A stretch of 64,000 nucleotides of DNA, taken from NCBI GenBank assembly GCA_004194705.1, contig SADC01001217.1:676517-740516 (forward strand), read 5' to 3'. The number at the start of each line of letters is the position of its first letter. Within the stretch, counting starts at the first letter, position 1. The DNA is from Ditylenchus dipsaci. Lineage: Eukaryota; Nematoda; Chromadorea; Rhabditida; Anguinidae. The translations under genes and the position numbers were made by a program. Below, piece by piece: positions 1-10,739 of the stretch. The notes beneath the pieces were generated by a model, which saw only the letters and a list, made by a program, of their open reading frames with translations, was not told where the DNA came from and ran no database searches.

Positions 1-531
1 ACAGCGATTTTCGAAAGGTCAGATTTTTTGGGGCAGGCGGGGTATTCACTACCAGCGACGAAAATCTAACTTTAATAACGACTATTTGGCTACATGTATA
101 GTTTTTTTCCAGACTGATTAGTAAATAATTTTTAAGCTGATCACCATGTTTTAATTTATAAGAAAGCTGTATGTTTGAGATGTTTAATGGTGTGAAAGAC
201 GAAAGAATGATCACAGCTAAAAAATCTCAATGACCAAATAAAGCGTTTAAAAAAATTTAAGTGTAGGAAAATTTTGCACAGAGGCGTGCAGCAATAAAAC
301 AAATTTTAAATTTATTTTTTTCAGATTCACAATAAAAACAAAAAGAGCACCCGATAGTGATTTATAATCAAATAAAAACAAAAGTTTTCGTGTGTTTTAA
401 AGATAATAAATATTATAATAAAATTACTGAATAAATTTTGTTTGCAAGATAGATCGCTTCTAAAATATATTTCGAAAAAAGTTGCTGATTAAAAAAGGGG
501 GAAAAGCTACTTAGGTTTGAAAAAGTGGCCT

Positions 532-603
532 CGGTGGCGCAGTGGGTGAGCGTTTGTGTTTTTCGGCCCAAAATCGTGCGCAGGTTCATTCCCCCGCCCC
601 TTT
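532..603 (+). repeat. tRNA-like sequence (SINE head or tRNA pseudogene)
   Basis: The stretch begins GGCCTCGGTGGCGCAGTGGG and contains a good A-box (TGGCGCAGTGGG, then TGAGCG) and, about 40 bases on, a B-box-like GGTTCATTCCC. The acceptor and anticodon stems do not fold cleanly, so this is read as a tRNA-derived repeat and not a working tRNA. Similar A/B-box pieces occur near 21,290, 29,640, 51,900 and 58,720. Confidence 0.45.
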
Positions 604-669
604 AAAGTTCATTGTTACAAAAAAGACATCAAGGGCATTGCAAAATAATCAATAAATTGGATACAATTT

Positions 670-951
670 TAAATTTTTCAGTCTCATCAGGTGTGACAGC
701 ATTTCAATTGAGCAGGTCTGGATTACCACTAGACAGGAATCCTTGTGTGGTACAGCGTAAAGTCACACTGCCGTCTTCGGGATAGCTTATTGAAAAATTT
801 CACGGCACTCAATAAAGTTGCGGTTAACTCTCAGGGAATCATCATTATCTTCATGGACGTATTTACCAGCATCGCGGTTTTCGATTTTCGGTTTGTTTAA
901 CAACTCAAAGAATTCAGACTCATATGCCTTATCTAGTTGTTACAACTTATT
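670..951 (-). pseudogene. Coding-like fragment, unrecognised
   Basis: On the minus strand about 49 codons read open from 951 to about 793 (contains AGKYVHEDNDDSLRVNR) and end at TAA. A second frame then reads open with YPEDGSVTLRCTTQGF until about 715. The composition looks protein-like and unlike the surrounding AT-rich DNA, but the frame changes and the second stretch contains a stop. No start codon or clear splice sites were found. It could be the wreck of a gene or a transposon reading frame; I do not recognise the family. Confidence 0.25.
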
Positions 952-2006
952 GGCTTAGCTCATATTTTTGACTAAAAATACCAAAGTGTACTTTATTTAG
1001 GCAAATGTACTTTATTTCAATATTTTGAGATGAGAACGCTGCCTGAAAAGCTTTTTAAAAAAAATCCGAAATAGTCAACAGAAGTAACAAAACTCACCTG
1101 AAAAACTACTCTTTTACAATCATTATTCGCTTCACCAACCCTGCTAATCTAAATAGGGCTAAACTGTTATACTATTACGCACTGGCTCTAAATGGCTCCA
1201 AATCATGTTTTTTAACGTTTTAGTCCATAAAACGTGTAGAAAACATGTTTTAGGGCGCGGCCGACCATTTTTGAAAAAAAAATTTGCCTTGAGAGACCAA
1301 GGTAATCCACTGATTTCTTCTTTTGTTCTTATTCCAAGCCTCCAGTTAATCACAAAGTTTTTGCTGGCCTATCTTGCGCCTAGCTTACACTAATTATAAG
1401 CACAAGCCAAAATACAACTGGCAGACCATGGCCAAAAAAAACTCGTGATTATAGTTTAGAGGTCTTATTTTATATTTTGTCGATCGACAGATAAATCAGC
1501 CAAATCACTAAACAGTTTGATGAGGGAAGATTTAAAATTGAATTTGCAGCAATAAAGCACATTCAAAACAAAGTAAATTCAAAATCCTTTGATCAATTTA
1601 TCGGTTGATCAATTTATCAATTGACAATTCACCTATAGCTCTCTACACCTCCTTCGGAGGCGTACACTAAAATTCAGATTTTGTTGAAACTTAAAAAGCT
1701 GCTTTCTCACTCTTTTTACCTTTTATATTGTTTGCAGTTGATTTTAAAACATGCTAAGGAATTTAAAAGGAAAGTTTGAGTCCGTTATATTAGTGTAATT
1801 TTCTTGAAATTCCAAAATTCAGAAGATTTTCTAGTTTTGTGGAAAAACAAAAATAAAATGAAATAAATTAATTAATTCATCACACGTCTCTTCAATAGTC
1901 TTTGTTTAAAAACACAAGTTTCGACTATTTTGTTCTATCTTCAAAATGTCTCAAAAGCTGTTAATTTATATAAATTTTTTAATTTTAAGACGATCACATT
2001 TTTTAG

Positions 2007-2297
2007 CTTATTCTTGTCTTAAGTCTGTGTGTGGCTGCAAGTTTGTGTCATGTGGTCCGTGTGATTGTATGCCGTGAGCGCGAAGTGCTATCCAAAGAAT
2101 GTAACTGCCGTGAACAAACATGCCAGGAGCCAGAAAAGCCAAGTGGTTGTACTAAGATGGGATGTGACACCCGGCCAAATTACTGTCGATGCGCAGAAGG
2201 ATATTTGAGAGACGGTGAATCTCAAACAAACCACTACAATTCCACTAGACCTGCTTGCATTAGAGCCAGCAACTGCTCAGTGTCTAGCAAAATATAA
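2007..2297 (+). CDS. Small cysteine-rich secreted protein, trypsin-inhibitor-like (TIL) type, 3' exon
   Basis: The exon starts after a TTTTTTAG acceptor ending at 2006. It opens with a hydrophobic run (LILVLSLCVAASLC) that reads as the core of a signal peptide. The rest carries a TIL-like cysteine pattern: ...SKECNC...QTC...SGC...MGC...NYCRCAEGY...ACIRASNC. The Y-C-x-C-x-E-G-Y segment and the closing C-x(5)-C match the usual C-terminal part of TIL domains, a family of secreted protease inhibitors common in nematodes. The stop is at 2295-2297 and an AATAAA lies near 2364. The first exon with the ATG was not identified, so the N-terminus is incomplete. The family call rests on cysteine spacing only. 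Confidence 0.55.
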   Translation, partial: LILVLSLCVAASLCHVVRVIVCREREVLSKECNCREQTCQEPEKPSGCTKMGCDTRPNYCRCAEGYLRDGESQTNHYNSTRPACIRASNCSVSSKI

Positions 2298-2385
2298 ATG
2301 TAGTATATATATGTATGTCAAAAAGAACTTTTTTGCTTATACATTGTGTTTCGCGAAAACTGCAATAAAGTGTTTATGAAACAAT

Positions 2386-2700
2386 TAGGGTTGTCAAGGG
2401 CGCCGAAATTTTTGGCTTTTCGGCTTGGAAAGCCGAAATCGGCGCGCCGAGCCGACAACCCTAAATACGCAAAAAGTTTTCTAGAGTCTGCGTCCGAGAC
2501 TTAAAAACGGAGACAGTTTCATTCCGGGACAATAAATGATTTTAAATTGAAATTTTCGGCGTGCTGAGCCGAAAGCCAAAATTTTCGGCCGGCCGAGCCG
2601 AGCCGAGAGCCGAAATTTCCGGCCGGCCGAGCCGAAAGCCGAAAATTTTCGGCTTTTCGGCTTGAAAAGCCGAAATCGGCGCGCCGAGCCGACAACCCTA
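2386..2700. mobile_element. hAT-like miniature element with 8-bp target duplication
   Basis: The 315-bp element has termini TAGGGTTGTC / GACAACCCTA and is bracketed by GAAACAAT at 2378-2385 and 2701-2708, a perfect 8-bp duplication as expected for hAT. The interior is built from repeats of GCCGAGCCGAAA and its complement, and a second copy of the right end lies near 2447-2464. There is no coding capacity. Confidence 0.85.
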
Positions 2701-2853
2701 GAAACAATACAAAGAGCTAACGTTGATTTTAATCAAAAAATCAAAGATTTGACAAAAAATCTAGCTACTTTTCGATGCCATGATTAACCTTGAGTTTTTA
2801 CAAATAATATTAACCATTGTCTGGTGGCAGGCATAGTAAATTTTGTGCACATA

Positions 2854-3153
2854 CAGTAGACTCTCGATTTAAGGACACCCCAAAGTTCGTTCCCAGCTGG
2901 GTCCGACACTTTTTTTAGCTCGATTTTCGACGCTTTTTGAAATTCTGTTTTGACAGTCTGGTCGCAAATATCGCAAGGATGTCGATAGTTTTTGGATTTT
3001 GAAAAACGATCTGCAAAATCGACATCCTTGCGATATTTGCGACCAAACTGTAAAAACAGAATTTAAAAAAAGCCTCGAAAATCGAGCTAAAAAAAGTGTC
3101 GGACCCAGCTGGGAAACGAACTTTTGCGGTGTCCTTAAATCGAGAGTCGACTG
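2854..3153. mobile_element. Palindromic Tc1/pogo-type miniature element
   Basis: A near-perfect 300-bp palindrome flanked by TA. The ends read CAGTAGACTCTCGATTTAAG and its complement, and both arms contain GTCCGACACTTTTTTTAGCTCGA and CAGTCTGGTCGCAAATATCG-like segments. The same arms recur in the elements at 50,081-50,503 and 45,770-46,096. The two overlapping ORFs here are read-throughs of the palindrome. Confidence 0.85.
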
Positions 3154-3155
3154 TA

Positions 3156-4337
3156 CCTCTCCCTTTTTTATAGCCAAGACAAAATTTGTTTTAGTAATTT
3201 GTTGTATTTTTTGAGTCATAAATTTGTTTAAAAGAGAAGTTTTGTAAGTCTATACTTAGGTCGGGCCCCGTGGAAAATTGGAAATTGTGTGTTAGGGCTT
3301 ACACAAAAGCCTAAAATATGCTGAGTAGGATAGCATCAAATTGTGCCACCTTTTCGTAAAAATTTGCCGAGATGTGGCCTCCCAAAGTTGGGCACGCAAA
3401 AAACCGCTACATTTTTTAAAACAATTTTTACTCAGTGATAACACGAAAAGCATATTCAACGCACAATGAGCTGCTGTTTATAATGAGCACAAAAGTTCAA
3501 CAATTTGTTGTAATTTTTGGCAAAAAAGCTTTTTCAGAAAATCGGCATTTTTTGAACCTCAATATTTGGCCAAAAAACTGCCATAAAAATCGGAATTCGG
3601 CTTGCACCCTGCTAAGTTTCAGCGCACCAGAAAAAAATGCGCTCACTAGAAAGAAGAACTTTTTCTACGTCCGATAAGCTTTGAAATGACTGTGTTCATC
3701 AAATTCTCATGAATTGTTTTGAGAAATGTACTGGTTTTTATGAGCTCCAAACTTCGGGACGCCACAGCTTGGCGAATTTCTAAAAAAGGCGGACGAATTT
3801 CATGCCATCGTACTTAGAATATCGTAGGCTTTCGTTTGAGCCCAAATACTCAGTTACCAATTTTCCGAGAGGTCGAGATTAATAAATGGTATTAATAAAA
3901 GACAAAATTACAAAACTTCTATTTCAAAGGGATCTGCCATGGTCTTTCGCTCACTTATAAAATTTGTAAAAATTTAGATTTTCAGCTAACACAAAATCTA
4001 TTTTTTTAGTTTTTGATCTTTTAAAAAAATACTAGAATACGGCATTTATGTCATGCGTACCGTGAAAATCAACACAAAAATTATTGTAAAGTTAGATAAT
4101 AAAATTAAAAGCACAAAAATTGTCTAAATTTTAAGCTCATGCACGCCAGTTGTCTCTATTTTGCTTACCTTTTATGTACAACCCTACCTATAATTGAAAT
4201 AACACCCCAAAATACTGATCTCCCTCAGTAAATTACTGATTTCTCCAACTAAATTTTGTATTCGCCCAGTAAATTTGGTAATTAGTGCAATTCAAATCAG
4301 AAATTCGCAGGAAAACTAATTTTCCAGTCAAAAATCA
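3156..4337. other. No gene seen; repeat-derived sequence
   Basis: Nothing coding can be supported. The part from about 3,425 to 3,640 resembles the palindrome arms at 45,450-45,620 and 46,330-46,500, so the 80-residue ORF there is repeat-derived. Confidence 0.5.
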
Positions 4338-4653
4338 CATTCGACTGGTGAGAATTCCGCTCCAGAGTGGCTAGAAGCCATGAAATTCGGTTTTTCGGGA
4401 GTTCATTAAAAGGAGGGGGTTGACTTTTGCAAAAAAGCGATCTACCAGGTCAGTATTTCAGTTCGATGGGCTTAATCGCTCAAAATCGTATGGTTTGGCA
4501 TCTTTTCATTCTGAGCGATTAATCCCATCTAACTGGAATTCTCATCCGCTACATCTTTTTTACGCAAAAATCCACCTCCCTTTACTAAACTCCCGAAAAA
4601 CCAACTTTCATGGGCTTCTGGCCACTCTGGAGCGGAATTCTGACCAGTCGAAC
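4338..4653. repeat. Palindromic repeat, about 315 bp
   Basis: Left arm TTCGACTGGTGAGAATTCCG, right arm CGGAATTCTGACCAGTCGAA. The arms continue inward through CTCCAGAGTGGC...GAAGCC. It is a foldback miniature element of unknown superfamily. No target duplication could be settled. Confidence 0.7.
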
Positions 4654-7600
4654 GTAATGGCGCTACTATGATATGAAGCATCCCCCACCCCCTCAACATC
4701 ATGATTTTCGGGAGTGTCTGAAAACCATTTTTGAAAGATAATTTTGCTATAAAAAGACCAAAAAAGAAGATTGATTTTTTCTATATTGGAAGATCGATTG
4801 ACAAAATTTTAATTGTTGCAATATTTCAGGCCAGATGTCTATAAAATAAAAAATCAATTTTTAATGTACTTTAGAAAATAGTATCATCACCCCTACTTTT
4901 TTAAATAGTTTGTTAGACCAGCTCTTCTTTTCTTTTTAAGCTTAGTCTACTAAATAAGCTAGTAACATGCATTCCTTTGTGACAACTATTTTATTTCATC
5001 GCTTTTTTGCTAGAGAATCAAAAATTATTTTTAGAAGAGCTGCCAAAAAAGCCAAAGAAGTCAAGAATCAAAAACAATATATTCTTGGTTCTTTTTTTCT
5101 AGATTGTCTTTCTCATTAGCTATTTGATTTGGGAATTTGGCAAGATAATTGCTTTTTCTTATTTTTTCGTGTCTTCTTCTTTTTTGTTGTTGAGTGGAAC
5201 AAATGAGATTTGGATTTGTTAGCTGTCGCCTCTTGTTTCCGGACTCTTTTTTTGCTGCAGAAGTATGTCATTGTCACATTTTTAGATTTTTGGCCATTAA
5301 CGGTCTTTTTTCGTAAGCATTCATTTTTTAGGTTGAGTTTTTAGTTTCATGAGAGCTTATTTTTATATTAGTGAACAGCAGTCAAATAAAAGATTCACCC
5401 TGTCAGTTTTTATAAATAATAGTATAATAATAGATAGTTTGCTTCGTTCTCGTTTTATTTTAAAATTTATTTTTTCTCAACTATGTTGCACAACTAACAA
5501 GCTATCTACTGACGAAATTTTAATAATTTGGAAAAAGTAACTTTAAAGTAAGCGATTTTTTCCAAACATTCGGTCCATTCATGAAATTTTTTATCTAACA
5601 TTTTACACTCGTTAGGTTAGTTGTTAGATCGAAAAATTTTTATACTCAAGGCCTTTTTTCAAAAATAAAATTTCATAATATACTTATATTTTGAAACAAA
5701 ATTTTTTAATTAATTTTGGTATTAATAGGTCATTTTTACACCAGTGCTGGGCGATAAGGCTCTGCTCTTGGCTTCGAGGTTCTGCGCTCCGAGCCAAGAC
5801 CAAATGCAGGAGCGAAAAATTTTACGACTAAGAGCCTAAAGCAAGAGTAGGAGGGAAATTTTTGAAGCAAGGGAAAGGAGATTTTTTGTCTAGGAGCGCT
5901 CTACAAATTTTTCTTCGAGTGAAAAAATCATTTTAAGCAGGAGTCAAAATTTTGAAATGCCCGCACTGCTTTACACATAGTGTAGGATAGGCCAGTGTAT
6001 TTTAAAGCGAGATCGAATGTGTGTTGGTTTATTATTTTAGAAGGGATCAGAAATTGTTCAGCAACTATTACAAAAGCTTTCTTAAAATGCGTGCGTAAAA
6101 CCCATAAGAACCAAATATATACTCTGTGAAAGCTTTACAAAACTTTCTTACTTACTTTTAGAAACGGTTCGTGTCAAAAATGTTTTTTTATTAGCGACAT
6201 GCCTTCAAGTTGCTCCCATTTAAAAGACTTAATGGCTTAATAACGCCGTAAATGTTTTTTCTCTCTTGAGACACGGGACTTGTCCCGTTGTTTTGGAGTT
6301 CCACCCCTTACACATTAGTTGGGTTTAGCAAAAGAAGAACCAAATAAAGACAGAAACTATAGAGCTTCAATCTAATTTTTTAATCCATTCCACAAAAAAC
6401 ATTTATCTAATTCTGGGAAAGCTTCTTTAGCAACCTTGTAAATATTCTATTACTTACTCATGTTCAAATTACTAAGTATTTACTAAGTATTTCCTGCTTT
6501 TGAAGATTTAAATTACTTGAAATTTGGTTTAAGTCTGTTCAATTTACAGACAGATTTAAACGTAGACTTAAACCCAAAAAAGATTGCGTTAAATAAAGAA
6601 GTGCGGGTCTTTTCTGCAAAACTAGTGTCATCCTCAAAAAGATCGTCGAAATCTTCTCGTCAATTTTTTGGGTTTAACTAACCAAAGAGAACTGGCAAAA
6701 ACCTTTAAAGTTGAAATTTGGAAAACCGTAAAAATAAAATTTTTTAGTGTTCCGCTAAATCGAGAATTATGTAATTTAAATTATATTAACTCTAAGCAAA
6801 TCGCTTAATTTTTCGTCCGTTATGGAGAGATGTCCGTTATAGAGGGGGTCAATTATGGAGAGCGTTGACTGCAGTATGATCATGGTTATTACGGTGATTA
6901 TGGTTATTATGATCACCTTAACCATCATCACTTTCAAGCCAACAGCGTGACCGAGACATTTTTTAAGAAAAAACAACAGGGGGGACCAAGCTAAAAATAA
7001 TGCCCCCTAAAGGTCAATAGGGCCCGTTTACCAATGAACCTTATTACCTAGACAACCACAAAATACTAAAAAAGTATACATTTCGACACACACGTTAACA
7101 TCCGTCCTATTATACACTGGCCTACCTTGCGCCTAAAGTTTTCGCCTAACCGAAAATTTGTATTTTTCTGTTTAAACCTTTGTCATTTTCAACTATTTTC
7201 ATTTTGTAGTAATCTTCATTTGTAATCTTCATTTTTGCGAAAAATGACAGTCTTTGTCTTCAAACTAATAAATTACGTCTCTGAAACCTATCTATCCAAT
7301 ATTAATTCTATTAAGCTTGAATTATGGGTGTTTTGCACGTCATTATATAGAAACAAGATGAAAAGAAACAGAAAACCATTTATTCTTCTTTGGTGTTTAT
7401 ATTGCCAGACCTAGCAGCCATGTATTGGATTACTACTGACTGGCTATAAAGCGCAGACCAAAGTAAAAAAGCCAACTAAAGCAGCTAAAAGCCCAGCCAG
7501 TTATCATTGCTAAATGGGGCAAGCGTGCCGTCAAAAGAGGATTAGACCTAGTTAGCCAGCTACATTCAAAATCCAACCCTTTTGTCGGCAATGGTTGACA

Positions 7601-8766
7601 AAGGAAGAGAGGCAAAAGGTGAGGGATAGCCACCTTTCTACCGTTTCTAGGCTGGCACTCATCTGTTATCTCCTATTTTGTTTTTTTGTTCTTTTCATTT
7701 GTTTGCTTTCTTTTGGCCTTTTCTGCCGCCTTAAACCAATTTTCACCCTTTTCTTGAAGACATTTTTGTTTTGTTTCTTGGTGTTTGAAGAATTTTTAGT
7801 TTTCAGCTAAAGTCTTAAATTTAATCAACTTCGACAATTAAGGCTTATCAAATAGACTCGAATTATCTGGTTTTTCAAAAAAAGTTTTTTTTGAGCTTTG
7901 TGCAGTTTATTATATCCGGTGAATGGGTTTTAAGCAGTATTTTCAAAAAGCACACCTCATAGTTTGGGTCACACTAACTTCACCTACTTTTTCTCCCCTT
8001 TTTTACCTACCCCTTTCCCCTACCCTTTTCATGAATTCTGTTTCTGCATTTTGGACATTTTTGTACCATTTTGTATCTGAGATCTTTCTCGATCGATTCA
8101 GCAGTCGATTTTTTTGACAAAATCACACGAATCGTGACTTTAAAATCACACTTTTGGTGACAACGATTTTGGTGTGTAATTGTCGCATTTGAAATCCGCC
8201 CGAATATTTGACCAGCGAATTTGTTGTAACGTAAAAGTGGGAAGCTAACCCACTACGCTACACGTGTAGAACTCATAGAAATAGTCGTAATTTGACCTAT
8301 ATGTAACATCTCCCCTTTTAAGTATTAATGTAGATTTCAATGGACTTATAGGAACCGTTCGCAGGGCTACTAGGAATCCGGAGTAAACATCCCGCTAAGA
8401 TGAGTATGTTGTAAATATGTTGTATCGTTGTATGATAATGGCAGACGCGGAACACGAAGTAAACAATATAACTTTATAACAAGCAACAAATACAACACGA
8501 CAATAATATACGATCACTTAACTATATTATACTGAACAGAACAACGAGTCAACTGCACCATATATCGTGGCAGGACAAATAACCATTCAAAGATCACATC
8601 GCCACAACAGAATTGATGAAGAAATATCTCAGCTACTAATATACGAAATACGAAAACAAAATTTATGAGAAAAGCGTAAATGAAGTTAGTGTGAGCCAAG
8701 TGTGAAAGTCTGATTTTTTGAAAACACTGATTTTAAGTAACTTGAAGCAAGGTTAGTTTTTTCACG
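4654..8766. other. Long gene-poor stretch
   Basis: No gene can be supported. It holds the right end of a pogo-like element ending GAGCGTTGACTGCAGTA near 6,876, a short Gly/Tyr/His-rich coding-like piece just after it (6,880-6,975), and a tRNA A-box-like sequence on the minus strand near 8,250. A sequence starting TGTAACATCTCCCC near 8,302 looks vaguely like a retrotransposon LTR, but this could not be confirmed. Confidence 0.4.
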
Positions 8767-8769
8767 ATG

Positions 8770-9767
8770 TACCGTATTTCATCTAATAAGCCACCCGGGT
8801 GGCTTATTTTTCGATCTCTGAAAAATCTGAAAATATCCAGGTCAATCTCGAGATTTTCGAGTGGTCAACCAACATCTATAAAGGCAATCGGTAGAGCTCG
8901 GGAGTTAAGAAAACATGATAAACAGCTTTGTAAAATATTTTTGTGGACTGAGGTTTGGACCCCCAAAGTTGAAAGGGGTGGCTTATTATATTAGGTTGGT
9001 GCATAAGTTTTAAACCATACAAATATTTAAATAAAAATTCATTTTCTTATCCAAAAATTTCTCTTATAACAAAATCCAAACAATAGGTTTTGTAGCCCTG
9101 ACTCTCTTCTTTAAAATGGCATATGGCTTTTAGCTTGATTATTTTAGATAAGTCACCATTTGGCTCCAAACACTTGTCCAGTCATTTTGTGAAGTTGACC
9201 AGCGTTTTCATCACTTTCACTGGTCAAATGTTTTATTGAATTTAAAGCGTTACGGCAACATCCTATCACTCTGTTGTAGCGCAGCTCTGTGTTGAGATAT
9301 GGCATTTTGAAAAAAAAAACAAAAAATGACCAAAATCCAAGTTTTTCCAATTTTTTCAAATTTTGGCCATTTTTTCAGAAAATCTATTTTTTTTCTAAAA
9401 GGCCATATATCAACACTCAGATTTCAAAAAATCATTCTGTAAAGTGCATTTTGTAGCTCTTGAGCTGCGCTACAACATGGTGATAACATATTGTTATGAT
9501 CATTAAAATTCAATAAAACATTTGACCAGTGAAAGTGATGAAAACGCTGGTCAACTTCACAAAATGACTGGACAAGTGTTTGGAGCCAAATGGTTACTTA
9601 TCTAAAATAATCAAGCTAAAAGCAATATGCCATTTTAAAGAAGAGAGTCATGGCTACAAAACCTATTGTTTGGATTTTGTTATAAGAGAATTTTTGGATA
9701 AGAAAATGAATTTTATTTAAATATTTGTATGGTTTAAAACTTATGCACCAACCTAATAGTAAATACG
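8770..9767. mobile_element. TACCGTA-family element, split by a mariner insertion
   Basis: The left end TACCGTATTTCATCTAATAA with GCCACCC begins at 8,770. The matching right end, GGGGTGGCTTATTA then GTAAATACG, is separated by the mariner palindrome at 8,991-9,756, which sits in TA within that right end. Without the insertion the element would be about 230 bp. It is one of five relatives here (13,025, 30,826, 61,705, 62,554). Confidence 0.7.
8991..9756. mobile_element. Mariner-type palindromic element
   Basis: The ends are TTAGGTTGGTGCATAAGTTT and AAACTTATGCACCAACCTAA, typical mariner termini, and TA duplications flank them at 8,989-8,990 and 9,757-9,758. The arms are about 370 bp each, with no transposase. 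An incomplete single-arm relative lies at 11,480-11,830. The short ORFs on both strands are read-throughs of the arms. Confidence 0.88.
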
Positions 9768-10739
9768 ATGAAACCAAAAAATAAGCTATCTCCCCAAAGT
9801 GACCAAATGTACCTAATTTTAATGTAATTTGGAAGCCTATTTTGTTCAAACTCCTGCGTCAACATAAGTTCTTAAATGGATTAGAGACATCAATCAGAAT
9901 CGCACAATTTCTTTAAAATATGTTCTAGAAACTGAAACAAAATAAAAAAGACATTCAAAAAAACATTCTCGTATTTTAAGCTAGTATCTTAGCCGTATTC
10001 ATTTTCTTATGTCTAGCAAAACATGGATTTTTTAGATATTTGAAAATACTTAAAAATCCCAAGAAAATGTCTTGGTCACTTCTGTTTTTTTGAATTTTTT
10101 TTAAAGCTTTCAAAAATATCTTTATACACTTTTGAATCATTTTAATATAATTTTTTTAATATGTTGCCTTGGTACCCCAAGCTGATTTTTTTTCTCAATT
10201 TCAGATTCAAATTTCAGATGGATAAATTTAGGTATAGGCTTACGCAAGGGTAGGCTAGTGTACGTTACGAAGCGCTCAAAGATGTTCTTCGAAGCTTCAA
10301 AAAGTAGTCAAATTAATACTTTTTGAGCCTAAAGAGGAAGAAAAAACCAGAAAAGGTCCAAACCCTCACACTTTGGGTCACACTAACTTCACCTACCCTT
10401 TTGTCATAATTTCTGTTTTCGTATTCTGGATAAAAAATGCAAAAATATATAGTTGTTCCTTTTTAGTTTATACCGATTTTTGACATTTCATTTATCTCTT
10501 AAAGGCAGTTCATTAATCTCTTTACTCGTAAAAGGCTTTTATCATTTTTTATGTTTTGTCAACGCCGCTTTTTCAATAAAAATTTTGTTTTTCGTTTACG
10601 TAATAAATATTTATACATTTGTCTTATCAGCATTCCTATTAAAGCAATGGAAAACACAAACACACGGCACGCCTTTGGTTGAGGACACGCATTTCTACTG
10701 CCTTACATATTTTATTTAAATATTGATCCATAGCTAGTA

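Noticed and set aside
7395..7640. Protein-like fragments such as VIIAKWGKRAVKRGLDLVSQ and WLTKEERQKVRD
   Set aside because: Attractive composition, but the stretches lie in different frames, no complete set of splice sites could be built, and no family was recognised.
8302..8481. Possible solo LTR (TGTAACATCTCCCC ... TTTATAACA)
   Set aside because: The ends look right for an LTR, but there is no target duplication, no second LTR and no internal retroelement sequence in the window.
10453..10719. Hydrophobic ORF just upstream of the synaptotagmin start, considered as its membrane exon
   Set aside because: It is an AT-rich ORF without charged stop-transfer layout, has no matching splice donor into the next exon, and similar T-rich ORFs occur throughout the window.
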